NCBI GenBank assembly: GCA_964532865.1
Contig: CAZHJA010000008.1
Coordinates: 1 to 24,209, forward strand
Length of the DNA: 24,209 bases
Source: CAZHJA01 sp964532865
Lineage (GTDB): Bacteria; Patescibacteriota; Microgenomatia; UBA1406; GWC2-37-13
Reading direction: 5' to 3'
Shown: positions 7,379-15,604 of the stretch, in pieces
Numbering within the stretch: the stretch's first letter is position 1
How the letters are laid out: each line of letters opens with the position of its first letter
Made by a program: the position numbers and the translations under genes
Notes under the pieces: generated by a model
The model's input: only the letters and a program-made list of their open reading frames with translations
What the model was told of the DNA's origin: nothing
Databases searched by the model: none

Positions 7379-8385
7379 TATCTTATTATATCAAACTGCT
7401 TTAATATTTTTAATACCTCATTCTTTTTTTCTTGAGTTATGTAAACTAAAACTGTTCCAAGATTATATTGACCGTATAGTACAAGCGAATTTAATGGAGA
7501 AAAAAGCATTGCACAAAGAGCAGTAAGGTCTTCTTCTCCTTTAATTATAACTGCCTGCTTTTTCTTTGTTTTTAAAACGTAACTTAAAGCATTGTTTATT
7601 GTTAAAGCAGATTCTTTTGAAATAGCTCCGGCAGGATTATTGCACTTTTTTATTACTGAATAATTTGTAGTAATTATATTATCTTGAATTTTAATTTTCT
7701 TTCTTCTTGTTTTAAAATCAACAATACTAATATCAGGTATAATTTTATTCTCTATCAAGCTCTTAGAGACGATATCTCCCACTGCAATTGTTATTGTTGG
7801 CTTTGTTTTTTTTATAATTTCAAATATTTCTTTTCCTTTAACAATTTTTCCAATAGGTACTCTTAATGTTTTTCTTAATAAATTGGGCAAAAGAAGTTTT
7901 TTATTATTTTTAAATAACGAAAAATAATTATATCCATCCTTATTGATTTCTCCTTTTCTTATCCTTTTTGAAGTAATTATTTTTTTATCATTGCCTAAAA
8001 CATTTGGAGCAAGGACAATCTTAAGCTTAGGATATTGTTTTTCCTTTCTTTTTTTATTAATTTTTACTGCATTGTTATAAGTTGCTTTGGAAACAATAAT
8101 TGCGTCAATATCTTTATCTATTAAAGTTGTACCATAAATATCTGAAATTGGAATAATTTTTGTTTGTTTTGCCCATTTATTTTTTTTTAAATAATCTAAA
8201 AGTGACTTTCTTCGTATAGAATAACTTTCAATTGTTTTTGCTAGACATTTATTTTTATGAAGATTTTTTTGCGTCAAACCTATTGTCACTTTTTTGCCTA
8301 TTGAAAATGCTAGGTTTATAAACCTCTTATGCCCTTTATGGAAATGATCAAATGTTCCTCCTAAGATGATTGAATTATATTTCAT
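7378..8385 (-). CDS. fusion of archaeal-type phosphopantetheine adenylyltransferase and GTP-dependent dephospho-CoA kinase (DUF359)
   Basis: 335 residues with two enzymes in order of reaction. Residues 1-150 are a nucleotidyltransferase of the archaeal/eukaryotic PPAT type (COG1019): GGTFDHFHKGH (9-19) and SKRIRKGEI (139-147) are the two nucleotide-binding motifs. Residues 155-335 match DUF359 (COG1909), shown in archaea to be a GTP-dependent dephospho-CoA kinase: VGDIVS (202-207), PDISIVDFKTRR (217-228), NPAG (250-253), KGEEDL (282-287) and YGQ (304-306). The chain would convert 4'-phosphopantetheine to dephospho-CoA and then CoA. Ordinary bacteria use unrelated CoaE for the last step and a different CoaD type for the first. 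Both halves keep their key motifs, so both are probably active. TATAAT lies 10 bases before the ATG without a Shine-Dalgarno sequence, and the gene leads a two-gene operon with mscS. Confidence 0.88.
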   Translation of the reverse strand: MKYNSIILGGTFDHFHKGHKRFINLAFSIGKKVTIGLTQKNLHKNKCLAKTIESYSIRRKSLLDYLKKNKWAKQTKIIPISDIYGTTLIDKDIDAIIVSKATYNNAVKINKKRKEKQYPKLKIVLAPNVLGNDKKIITSKRIRKGEINKDGYNYFSLFKNNKKLLLPNLLRKTLRVPIGKIVKGKEIFEIIKKTKPTITIAVGDIVSKSLIENKIIPDISIVDFKTRRKKIKIQDNIITTNYSVIKKCNNPAGAISKESALTINNALSYVLKTKKKQAVIIKGEEDLTALCAMLFSPLNSLVLYGQYNLGTVLVYITQEKKNEVLKILKQFDIIR

Positions 8386-8395
8386 GATAATTGAT

Positions 8396-8401
8396 ATTAT
8401 A
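8396..8401 (-). promoter_or_regulatory. -10 box of the CoA fusion / mscS operon
   Basis: TATAAT on the minus strand, 10 bases before the ATG at 8385; no convincing -35. The predicted leader is only 3-4 bases long. Confidence 0.5.
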
Positions 8402-8509
8402 GAACAAATATATTGTTGATGAAATGCTTTTTTAATAACTTAAAATACTTCATTTGTAGCATATACTCCGTTGATTTAAGGCTGGGCCTATGGTCAAATA
8501 AGTTGCTTT

Positions 8510-8854
8510 ATGAAAAAAAATAGGGGTGGGGATATAAAATACAAATCATACAGGTTTTCAATTCATATTATTCAATTTTTACAAACATTGTCTTCCAAGT
8601 ATCTTTACAATGCAATTGTTAAAGAGTTATTATCTTCCTCATCTTCTATTGGAATATATATTTCTCAAGCTGTATTTCAGTCAAAAAATGACATTGCTTT
8701 AAAGTATTTTAAGAAAGCATTAAATAATGCAAATAAAGCTTCTTATTTGCTGCTTCTTCTTAGGGATAGTAATTTTGCTAAAAGTAAAGATATTGATAAT
8801 TTAATAATTGAAATAACTATGATTAGGAGGTTATTAAATAAGATTATTAATTAA
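8510..8854 (+). CDS. four-helix-bundle protein (23S rRNA intervening-sequence / Avd-like family)
   Basis: 114 residues, nearly all helical. The pattern fits the TIGR02436 four-helix-bundle family: an opening YKSYRFSIHIIQF, then LLSSSSSIGIYISQA where the family has SGTSIGAN, then ALKYFKKALNNANKASYLLLLLRDS and a final helix. Family members are found inside 23S rRNA genes, as accessory proteins of diversity-generating retroelements, and alone; most have no known function. There is no rRNA gene or reverse transcriptase in this window, so it counts here as a lone member. A TTGATT (8471) and TCAAAT (8494) pair could be a weak promoter 10 bases before the ATG. The sequence around 8481-8490 is unusually GC-rich for this window. 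Confidence 0.7.
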   Translation: MKKNRGGDIKYKSYRFSIHIIQFLQTLSSKYLYNAIVKELLSSSSSIGIYISQAVFQSKNDIALKYFKKALNNANKASYLLLLLRDSNFAKSKDIDNLIIEITMIRRLLNKIIN

Positions 8855-8888
8855 TATGAAACTTGCTTTTATAGCCCTCTTTTTATAT

Positions 8889-8980
8889 AATTGTATATGT
8901 ATTTGAAAACAATACAATTTACTGCAAATTCTCTTCTTTTGAATTTAAGCACCCACTCCTCTTCTTGCTTAAAAAAGCAA
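8889..8980 (+). promoter_or_regulatory. two inverted repeats upstream of the large-protein promoter
   Basis: AATTGTAT (8889-8896) pairs with ATACAATT (8912-8919), and TTGCTT (8965-8970) pairs with AAGCAA (8975-8980), the second ending 3 bases before the -35 box at 8984. Neither is followed by a T-run, so they fit operators better than terminators. No regulator gene is nearby. Confidence 0.35.
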
Positions 8981-8983
8981 AAT

Positions 8984-9013
8984 TTGATAGATTTTATAAA
9001 GGCCAGTTATAAA
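8984..9013 (+). promoter_or_regulatory. promoter of the 1161-residue protein gene
   Basis: TTGATA (8984-8989), an 18-base spacer and TATAAA (9008-9013). The ATG at 9027 is 13 bases further on, so the leader would be about 6 bases long, without a Shine-Dalgarno sequence. Confidence 0.6.
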
Positions 9014-9026
9014 TTACTAAACCTTT

Positions 9027-12000
9027 ATGTCAAGTGAAACAAATGAAACACAAAGAGCAAGTCAGCCAACGGAAATAGACATCCTTCGACAAGAGGTAAG
9101 GAATCAGAGTGCCGATGATATTGCACAAGAAGCAGAAAATACCCTTCAAAAAGTACAAGAATTAAAAATAATACTACAGAGTTCTAAAAAGATAATACAT
9201 CAGTTTGAAGGAACTGCTGACGATAAGGAATCTGCCAAGGGCAAAGCAGTTGATGTTAAAAGAGTAGTTCAAAAGATTCTTTTAGCAAGTATTGATAATA
9301 AAATCCCTGTTCCTGATGGTGCAGATCCTCAAGTTCAGGATTTTGCAAGATTAGTTATTCAGAAAATAGGACAACACATTGGAGTTGAAAATGTTACAGA
9401 ATTAACAGCTCCAAGCCTTCATGAATTCTTATACAAGGTAGTAACTGGAGAAATTACAGATATTGATTCACTAGTTCAAGAATTTAATAATATTAGATTA
9501 TTAAGTGTCTACTCTTCAGAATTACATAAAAATCTTAAAAACGCAATGATAAGTATTGCAAAAGAGAAAGGATTAAGTGAAGAGGAGGCAGGAGAAAAAT
9601 TCAATATTCTAAATGATGAAAACAAAATTGAAGCATATAGACAATTTAGTCAAGACAAATGGGATGAATTCTCTAAAGCAGAACAAAAAATATTATTTGC
9701 ATTATATACTCCTGAAGGATTTAATGATTTTATTGAAGAAGAAAAAGAAAGAATTAGAAGATTGACGCAATCGGTTGGATTAAGTGAAGAGCAAATATCG
9801 CAAAAAGCTTCAATAGACATAGAGAATAAAATAATGGGGATTTTGTCTCGGCCATTACTAAAGTTGGATCGAGGATATGCTGATCAGAGTTATGAAGAGA
9901 TAGTTAAAAGAGATATATGGAAAGGTATTGAAGTAACACTTACTCGTTTGGAGAAGGTGCTTGAAAAACTACAGACCGATATTCAGCAAGACAAAGTGTT
10001 AAAATATAAGAAAGGGGTTTATGCAAAAAAAGAAGATATTTTTTATGAAATGCAGCAAAGAGTAGAAGATGGGGAAAGTCCAGAAAAGATATTACAAATG
10101 CTTCCAGAAAGACAAACTAGTCCTTTTTTTAAAAAAGAAGAAATTTTATTATCAGACTATGCTCATAAGTTATTATTAAATTTTAAAGTATATCAACAAA
10201 TTAGAGAATATACGCATAATGTAAATGCAATATTTCATAGAAATCCAGGAAAAGAAGGCTTTTATGATCAACTTGCTAATTATTCAGGACGAATAAGTAC
10301 ATTAATAATGGATGAGATTAATCTTCAGCCGGATGCTGAACTGTATAGAGCAGCATATCAATTATATGATAAATATATTGAAGAAGATTTTGCAGCAGTT
10401 AACTGGATTCATCAGACAACTCAATTTAGGGCTTCACCAGGAGAGGCTCATACATTTGTTCAAAGAGACATTGTTAAAAAACTTGAAATAATGTTTCCAG
10501 ATATTAAACTAGATAATCCTGACAGGATTATTTCTGCGGTGAATATCGCAACAGGAGCTGCAAGAGGAATATACATGACTCATCCGGAAAAGCAAGCATA
10601 TGCAGATCCTAATTTAACACTAAAAGGAGATCCAACTTTTTCAAGTTATTCTGATAGAGATGCATATGGACTTATTGCATTAAACCCACAACATTTAATT
10701 TATCGTTTTCAAGCAGAAGGCTTAATGCCCTCAATCTTTTTTATTCCAATTGATCATTTAGAACAAGGAATTACATGGGATCATGAAAGGCTTAAAGATA
10801 AAATAGAGAAATATAAAGAGACCTTTTTAAAAGGAAGGAAGGGAGCAGGATTATCTGAAAAAATATTTATGGATTATTTGATGAATATAGGAAAAGTAGG
10901 AGGACCTATTGCGCGAGCAGGTTGGAGAATAGAGAACATGTATCGTCATCATATAAGATATGTAGATGGGAATTTTCAATTAGGAGAAGTTGATTATTTG
11001 GAGTCTTGGAAGAATCTTGAAAATATTGGATTTCATGTATTGCATGACTTTGTAGGAGGAGAAGGACGCCATAAATATTTAAAAGACGATGATTTTAATA
11101 AAGATTTATCTGATAGTGAAAGTGATGATAAAAAAGCATTATTTGGGTATATATTTACAAAATATTTTAGAGATGAAAAAGGGGAGCCAAGAGAGCTTTC
11201 GGACTTAGAGACGTATTATTCAAGCTTATTGGAACAAGCTAAAAAAAACGCTTACAAAGAGATTGAAGAAGGAAAGATTTATCCTGAAAAGTTAAACGAA
11301 GCAATAAATCTTGAAGCATCTAATATATTTTTATACCAAACACTAGCAAGAGTTGTTGCTCAAAGAATTCCAACAAAGCTTATTCGCTTAGAGCGAAATC
11401 GTATGTCAGAAGATGGAGAAAGAGCTTGGGAGAAGATAAGAATACAATTTCGAGACAATCATTCTGATGATTTAAACATAGATAAAAATCCTATAATCTT
11501 TCAAGAGGCAGTAAGGAATATTATGTTTGCAGAAACAATAATGAGATCTGAAATGAGTGCAGAAATGACAAGAGTTAATGATCAAGAACAAGATTTTACA
11601 CACGCCAATTATAATTACAATTTAGATGAAAAGAAATTGGAAAAGTTGCTAGGGGGAAAAATAGACCCAAAAGATTTAAAAATGGCAAAGGAAGTGCTTG
11701 GACTTATTGAGGAAGATTATTCTGGAAATGTAGATTTTTTAAATAACTATGGAGAGAATTTTATTCGTAATAAAATATTTCCTTTTACTCTTGCATCAGA
11801 TGAACTTGATTCAACCTTTCTTTCTTATAGATCAACAGGGCAAAATATGTTAACTCGTGCAATAAGTGAGATTCAGAGAGTTGAAAAGGAAATTTGTGAT
11901 GAGATCTTTGGTTTTAATGAGCTTTTAAAAGAAACTTCAACAAATGGAAAAAATGACGTTTCTGATATTTTAAAAAGTATTCATAAAATGAAACATTGTG

Positions 12001-12512
12001 TAGAGAGTATGCATGGTAAAGAGCCCGCACATAAATTAGCTAAAATCATGTCTTCACTTACAATTAGCTTTTTTAAAAGAGATACTGTAGGCAAAGCCTT
12101 TTTCGGATTATTTGGTGTGGGTCGCACAAATTCTATTGCAGCAGAATATGCAGGAGGAAGGTCTGGTGCGGTTTGGGAATGGGAAGCTAAAGAGGGTGAT
12201 AACTTTATGTGCGAGATGGAAACAAAAGATATTTTATCAAGGTTACCGTATGAAAAAAATAAGAAAAAGGAGCTTGCGCCTTTATGGATTAAAAATCCCA
12301 TTACAGGCAAAATGATTAAGGTTCCCTTTCTTAAAACTTATAAGAAACATTTTCAAACAACATCAAAAGATGTAAGAAAGGGCTTTGGAGCAGATTTTAA
12401 ATCTATTGCATTTGACATGCTAAATAAATGGGTACCATTATTACTTGCTTTTATACTATGGAAGTTCATAAGTTCTGCTATTAAGGAATCAAGTGACGAG
12501 GAAACAAAATAA
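9027..12512 (+). CDS. large tail-anchored protein of unknown family (1161 residues)
   Basis: No signal peptide is present; the chain is mostly polar and predicted helical, with coiled-coil-like stretches near 35-60 and 300-330. A single hydrophobic helix lies at the C terminus (about 1135-1151, WVPLLLAFILWKF) followed by ten charged residues, so most of the protein should be cytoplasmic and anchored by its tail. I recognise no catalytic motif. Segments that look well packed, and so may be conserved, include IISAVNIATGAARGIYMTH and LENIGFHVLHDFVGGEGRH in the middle. It is followed after 39 bases by the Cys-rich pilin-like gene on the same strand, and lies beside a VirB6/TrbL-like gene, so I infer a role as a cytoplasmic platform for the same membrane machine. 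It has its own promoter and a nearly leaderless start. Confidence 0.75.
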   Translation: MSSETNETQRASQPTEIDILRQEVRNQSADDIAQEAENTLQKVQELKIILQSSKKIIHQFEGTADDKESAKGKAVDVKRVVQKILLASIDNKIPVPDGADPQVQDFARLVIQKIGQHIGVENVTELTAPSLHEFLYKVVTGEITDIDSLVQEFNNIRLLSVYSSELHKNLKNAMISIAKEKGLSEEEAGEKFNILNDENKIEAYRQFSQDKWDEFSKAEQKILFALYTPEGFNDFIEEEKERIRRLTQSVGLSEEQISQKASIDIENKIMGILSRPLLKLDRGYADQSYEEIVKRDIWKGIEVTLTRLEKVLEKLQTDIQQDKVLKYKKGVYAKKEDIFYEMQQRVEDGESPEKILQMLPERQTSPFFKKEEILLSDYAHKLLLNFKVYQQIREYTHNVNAIFHRNPGKEGFYDQLANYSGRISTLIMDEINLQPDAELYRAAYQLYDKYIEEDFAAVNWIHQTTQFRASPGEAHTFVQRDIVKKLEIMFPDIKLDNPDRIISAVNIATGAARGIYMTHPEKQAYADPNLTLKGDPTFSSYSDRDAYGLIALNPQHLIYRFQAEGLMPSIFFIPIDHLEQGITWDHERLKDKIEKYKETFLKGRKGAGLSEKIFMDYLMNIGKVGGPIARAGWRIENMYRHHIRYVDGNFQLGEVDYLESWKNLENIGFHVLHDFVGGEGRHKYLKDDDFNKDLSDSESDDKKALFGYIFTKYFRDEKGEPRELSDLETYYSSLLEQAKKNAYKEIEEGKIYPEKLNEAINLEASNIFLYQTLARVVAQRIPTKLIRLERNRMSEDGERAWEKIRIQFRDNHSDDLNIDKNPIIFQEAVRNIMFAETIMRSEMSAEMTRVNDQEQDFTHANYNYNLDEKKLEKLLGGKIDPKDLKMAKEVLGLIEEDYSGNVDFLNNYGENFIRNKIFPFTLASDELDSTFLSYRSTGQNMLTRAISEIQRVEKEICDEIFGFNELLKETSTNGKNDVSDILKSIHKMKHCVESMHGKEPAHKLAKIMSSLTISFFKRDTVGKAFFGLFGVGRTNSIAAEYAGGRSGAVWEWEAKEGDNFMCEMETKDILSRLPYEKNKKKELAPLWIKNPITGKMIKVPFLKTYKKHFQTTSKDVRKGFGADFKSIAFDMLNKWVPLLLAFILWKFISSAIKESSDEETK

Positions 12513-12551
12513 ATGTAATTAATATATATGATACACTTTTAAAATATAGAC

Positions 12552-13376
12552 ATGAAAAATATTCTTTTACTTTTTGCAATTTGCTTTACGTTTTTTATTT
12601 TTCCTAAAATAACTTATTCTATAAGTCCAACTTCAATTCCAACCGCAACTCCAACTATTCCACCTCTTCCAGAAGGCATAACTGGAGGCAAATTAATGAT
12701 TCCGGGGAAAGACTGCGGTGACTGGACAAATACTGATGCTCTAATAAGAAGATGTTGTTATAATCAACCCATAACGGCTCCTAGTATGGATCTTATTCCA
12801 AAACCAGACTTTTTGCCAGACTTTTTGAACTTTCCATTTCAATTTATTAACAACGCAGCGAAGTCAAGCGCAAAGAAGTTAAATCTAGACCAAATACAAT
12901 CATATGCAGTCCCATGTATTAATGGTTCTCCATCAGATCCTTCAGATCCAAATTGTGTATGTGAAGAGCCTGAAGAAGCTAAGTTAAGCGCGCTGGAGCC
13001 TTTGTGTGATAATATTTCTGATAAAACTGAACAAGGTAATTGTTTAAAATGTTTAAAAGGAGAAGGAGAAGGTGATTTGCAAGGTAAGGTTGGTGTTTGG
13101 ACAGGAGTAGGTTGCATATATGCAAATACTCAGTCATTTATTGAAGAGACTGTTTTTAAATGGGGAATAGGTTTGGCTGGAACAATAGCTTTACTTTGTA
13201 TTATTTATTCAGCATTTCAGATACAGATATCTCAAGGGAATCCTGAAAAGCTTAAAAAGGCACAAGAAATGCTTACTTCATGTATTATTGGTTTAATGCT
13301 TCTTATATTCTCAGTATTTATTCTTAAAGTAATTGGGGTTGATATATTAAAGATTCCTTTTGATATATTTTTATAA
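12552..13376 (+). CDS. Cys-rich pilin-like (VirB2/TrbC-type) membrane protein
   Basis: 274 residues. A signal peptide (1-24) is followed by a short Pro/Thr stretch (26-40) and an exported region with ten cysteines (55, 68, 69, 122, 135, 137, 152, 164, 167, 188), which suggests disulfides. The C-terminal part has two helices (about 202-224 and 241-262) joined by a polar loop with GNPEKLKKAQEMLTS. This helix-loop-helix with a G(N/D)PEK loop is the pattern of CPR pilin-like proteins of type IV secretion-like loci and is repeated in the protein at 22488. The long Cys-rich ectodomain before the helices is unusual for a VirB2-type pilin. A TAAAAT box lies 6 bases before the ATG; the gene may also be read through from the large gene upstream. 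It converges on the VirB6-like gene 13 bases away. Confidence 0.7.
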   Translation: MKNILLLFAICFTFFIFPKITYSISPTSIPTATPTIPPLPEGITGGKLMIPGKDCGDWTNTDALIRRCCYNQPITAPSMDLIPKPDFLPDFLNFPFQFINNAAKSSAKKLNLDQIQSYAVPCINGSPSDPSDPNCVCEEPEEAKLSALEPLCDNISDKTEQGNCLKCLKGEGEGDLQGKVGVWTGVGCIYANTQSFIEETVFKWGIGLAGTIALLCIIYSAFQIQISQGNPEKLKKAQEMLTSCIIGLMLLIFSVFILKVIGVDILKIPFDIFL

Positions 13377-13380
13377 GAAA

Positions 13381-13417
13381 GTTTCCTATTCATTGAGTTT
13401 TTTTAGCTCCAGGAAAC
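13381..13417. terminator. possible two-way terminator between convergent genes
   Basis: GTTTCCT (13381-13387) pairs with AGGAAAC (13411-13417) around a 23-base loop that itself contains a T7 run flanked by GAG and CTC. One arm lies in the last codons of the minus-strand gene. The stem is short and the loop long, so this is a tentative call. Confidence 0.3.
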
Positions 13418-15114
13418 ATTTGTTGTACGTCTTTAGAGGCCTGGCCGGCACTTGGGGCAGTTCCCCCAGGCTCTTTTTGCTTTGCAAACATACCAAGCAC
13501 TCCTTCACCTCCCCCTCTTCCTAAAGCTGAAAGTCCAAGTCTTGCACTACCTACTTGTCCAAGAATTCCAGTTGCTCCACCTACTCCTGTACCAACACCA
13601 GAAAAGAAAGTACCAAGCCCCATGCTCATAGGCATCTTCTTTAGTCCCAAAAGTTCTTTTATAGCTTTTACATAGTTGGGAATCATAAAAATTATTCCCA
13701 TTCCAAAAAAAATTAATAATGATTGTGAGCCTATAGCACCAAGAAATGGAGGCTTCCATAGTGTTCCTGGATCAGGAATTACATTAATAATGAGATATCC
13801 AGTTAAAAATAATGTTAGTACAATCGGGAAAGTTATTAATTCTCCAATTAAATTTTTTAACCAATAACCAAAAACATTTTTTCCAGGAATAGCATTAAAT
13901 AAAAGAAAAATAGGAGCGAAAATTATCATAAATACTATTTTTAAATATGCAGCAAAAAGCATAAAAAAAATTCTAAAGAATAAAAAAAGAATTGTCAGTA
14001 AAAAGATACAACCTAATATAAATGCAAAAACCAATGGTGCAAATGCTGTTGCCAATATAAAAGAAATAAATCCTACGATTGGAATCATAATCATTTGTGG
14101 AAGATTCCCAACATTTCCTCCAATACCTAAAACTGTTGCCGCTACATCGTTAAATGATGTTCCCAAGATGAGTTTTAAAATTCCAAAAAATCCCTTTGTT
14201 AGAAAAAAAGTAACAATAAGATTTATAGCAACTACAATGGAAGCTGAAATAACAGTTGGGAAAGTATGAAAAATATCTGTAAAAACATGACCGAGAACAA
14301 GGATATTTTGAAATCCACCTCCAAAAGTATTTGCTGCAAAAATACCACTAAAAATATTAAGTGAATGAGCGTTTAAATATTTATTTTGAAATTCTCCTAT
14401 GTTATAATAATTACCACCTCTCCCCATTATTGAAATTATTAATGACATACTTACATACATAAGGTCAATTAAAAATCCTGCAATTGCAAAAGAAAATGTA
14501 ATTAAAATAAGGGTAATAACAATTTTTGGAAGTGAATTTTCTACTCCAATTACAGTTTGCGGGTTTAATTTAACTCTAAACATAATCATAAAAGCTATTG
14601 CAACAAGAACAACAACAAGCAAAGCATATGATAAGTCCCTAAAAATTTTCCATATGGTCATAAAAGGCTTTAAGGCTGCAAATCCAATTCCTTCTGCAGC
14701 ATAAGTATTTGGGATAAATCCTGCATTTTGTAAACCAGATGCAGCCCAGTAAACTCCTGAAGCAGGGGGATTCATATAGGGCATTGTTATAAAACCTGTA
14801 ATATACCCCAAAATGCTTTTATTAAAATATTCATTTCCATCTTCAGGATTTTCTGTACAAGCCTCACCTACTGTTACACAAAGCATGATTTTAAAAACAG
14901 CAACTTGAAGCTTTCCTTGTTTTGTAGAGTTTAATTCTTTATCTTTAAGTATTTTGTAAATCTCACTTCGATTATTTTTTACAAGATTATTTGAAATTGT
15001 TGACTTATTTTGATTAAAGAAATAAGCAAATAAATTAATAATAAGTATATAAACAACAATAACAATAAAAGCTTTTTTTAAAAAGCTCGTAATGTTTTTA
15101 AAAATATGGAGCAT
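13390..15114 (-). CDS. VirB6/TrbL-like multi-pass membrane protein
   Basis: 574 residues. An N-terminal helix (about 14-33) leads to an exported loop (about 34-155) and then many helices: 160-179, 197-217, 218-231, 287-306, 343-372, 372-405, 423-446 and 465-485. The C-terminal 85 residues are Gly/Ala-rich and polar (FFSGVGTGVGGATGILGQ, then GRGGGEG), probably in the cytoplasm. The layout, with RVKLNPQTVIGVENSLPKI before a helix pair and a Gly-rich tail, matches the VirB6/TrbL-like channel components of CPR type IV secretion-like clusters. Such proteins form the inner-membrane pore of conjugation or secretion systems. A -35/-10 pair sits at 15149-15121, giving a leaderless start inside the operon. 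No VirB4 or VirD4 gene lies nearby. Confidence 0.72.
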   Translation of the reverse strand: MLHIFKNITSFLKKAFIVIVVYILIINLFAYFFNQNKSTISNNLVKNNRSEIYKILKDKELNSTKQGKLQVAVFKIMLCVTVGEACTENPEDGNEYFNKSILGYITGFITMPYMNPPASGVYWAASGLQNAGFIPNTYAAEGIGFAALKPFMTIWKIFRDLSYALLVVVLVAIAFMIMFRVKLNPQTVIGVENSLPKIVITLILITFSFAIAGFLIDLMYVSMSLIISIMGRGGNYYNIGEFQNKYLNAHSLNIFSGIFAANTFGGGFQNILVLGHVFTDIFHTFPTVISASIVVAINLIVTFFLTKGFFGILKLILGTSFNDVAATVLGIGGNVGNLPQMIMIPIVGFISFILATAFAPLVFAFILGCIFLLTILFLFFRIFFMLFAAYLKIVFMIIFAPIFLLFNAIPGKNVFGYWLKNLIGELITFPIVLTLFLTGYLIINVIPDPGTLWKPPFLGAIGSQSLLIFFGMGIIFMIPNYVKAIKELLGLKKMPMSMGLGTFFSGVGTGVGGATGILGQVGSARLGLSALGRGGGEGVLGMFAKQKEPGGTAPSAGQASKDVQQMFPGAKKTQ

Positions 15115-15120
15115 AAATTC

Positions 15121-15149
15121 ATTTAATCAGAAATAAAAGTATAAGTCAA
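15121..15149 (-). promoter_or_regulatory. internal promoter for the VirB6/TrbL-like gene
   Basis: On the minus strand TTGACT (15149-15144), a 17-base spacer and TTAAAT (15126-15121), then 6 bases to the ATG at 15114. The -35 box overlaps the stop codon of the upstream gene. The predicted transcription start is at or next to the start codon. Confidence 0.5.
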
Positions 15150-15604
15150 TTATTTTGAAAAATAATATCAAGATTTTGGATTTGAGAATTATTTAGTCCT
15201 AAAGATTTAAGCCATAAAATAAATTCTGGCTTTGCCTTTTCATTATCTTCACTTTTAAAATCTACTAGGAAATAAAAGTGAGGGTCTGGATCAGGCTTAA
15301 AATCACTTGATATTGAAAAATAATCATTTGAGTATGGTGTCTTATTTGAAAGAAATACATCTGTTTGTTCATTAAGTTCGTACTTATCTTGGTCTTCTTT
15401 TCCCTTTATGTTTGGTTCATTAGTTAATAGCTTAGATGAATCAACATTTATTTGTTTTATTTGTGTTGGAGATAATATCTTATCTGATTTATTATTAGAG
15501 TCTTCGTTTAATTTATTATTCTTTGAAAGAATAGAAAATAAATATATTATAAAAATACAAATTACTGCAAGAATTCCAATGATAATAATCTTTTTTTTAC
15601 TCAT
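15146..15604 (-). CDS. small anchored protein sharing a domain with the neighbouring hydrolase
   Basis: 152 residues when begun at the ATG at 15604, which overlaps the TAA of the hydrolase by one base (TAATG); an in-frame ATG 21 bases upstream is less likely because it lies inside the hydrolase gene. One helix (about 4-25) anchors an external Asn/Lys-rich linker and a C-terminal domain (about 85-150). That domain (TPYSNDYFSISSDF, FYFLVDF, FILWLKSLGL) resembles residues 118-173 of the hydrolase (VPYKSENFEIDY, FIVLIKN, FLNWAKENGF). I do not know the function. The shared module suggests that both bind the same partner or assemble side by side outside the membrane. Confidence 0.7.
   Translation of the reverse strand: MSKKKIIIIGILAVICIFIIYLFSILSKNNKLNEDSNNKSDKILSPTQIKQINVDSSKLLTNEPNIKGKEDQDKYELNEQTDVFLSNKTPYSNDYFSISSDFKPDPDPHFYFLVDFKSEDNEKAKPEFILWLKSLGLNNSQIQNLDIIFQNN

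Noticed and set aside
8510..8854. Diversity-generating retroelement accessory protein (Avd)
   Set aside because: The fold family fits, but there is no reverse transcriptase, template repeat or variable repeat in the window.
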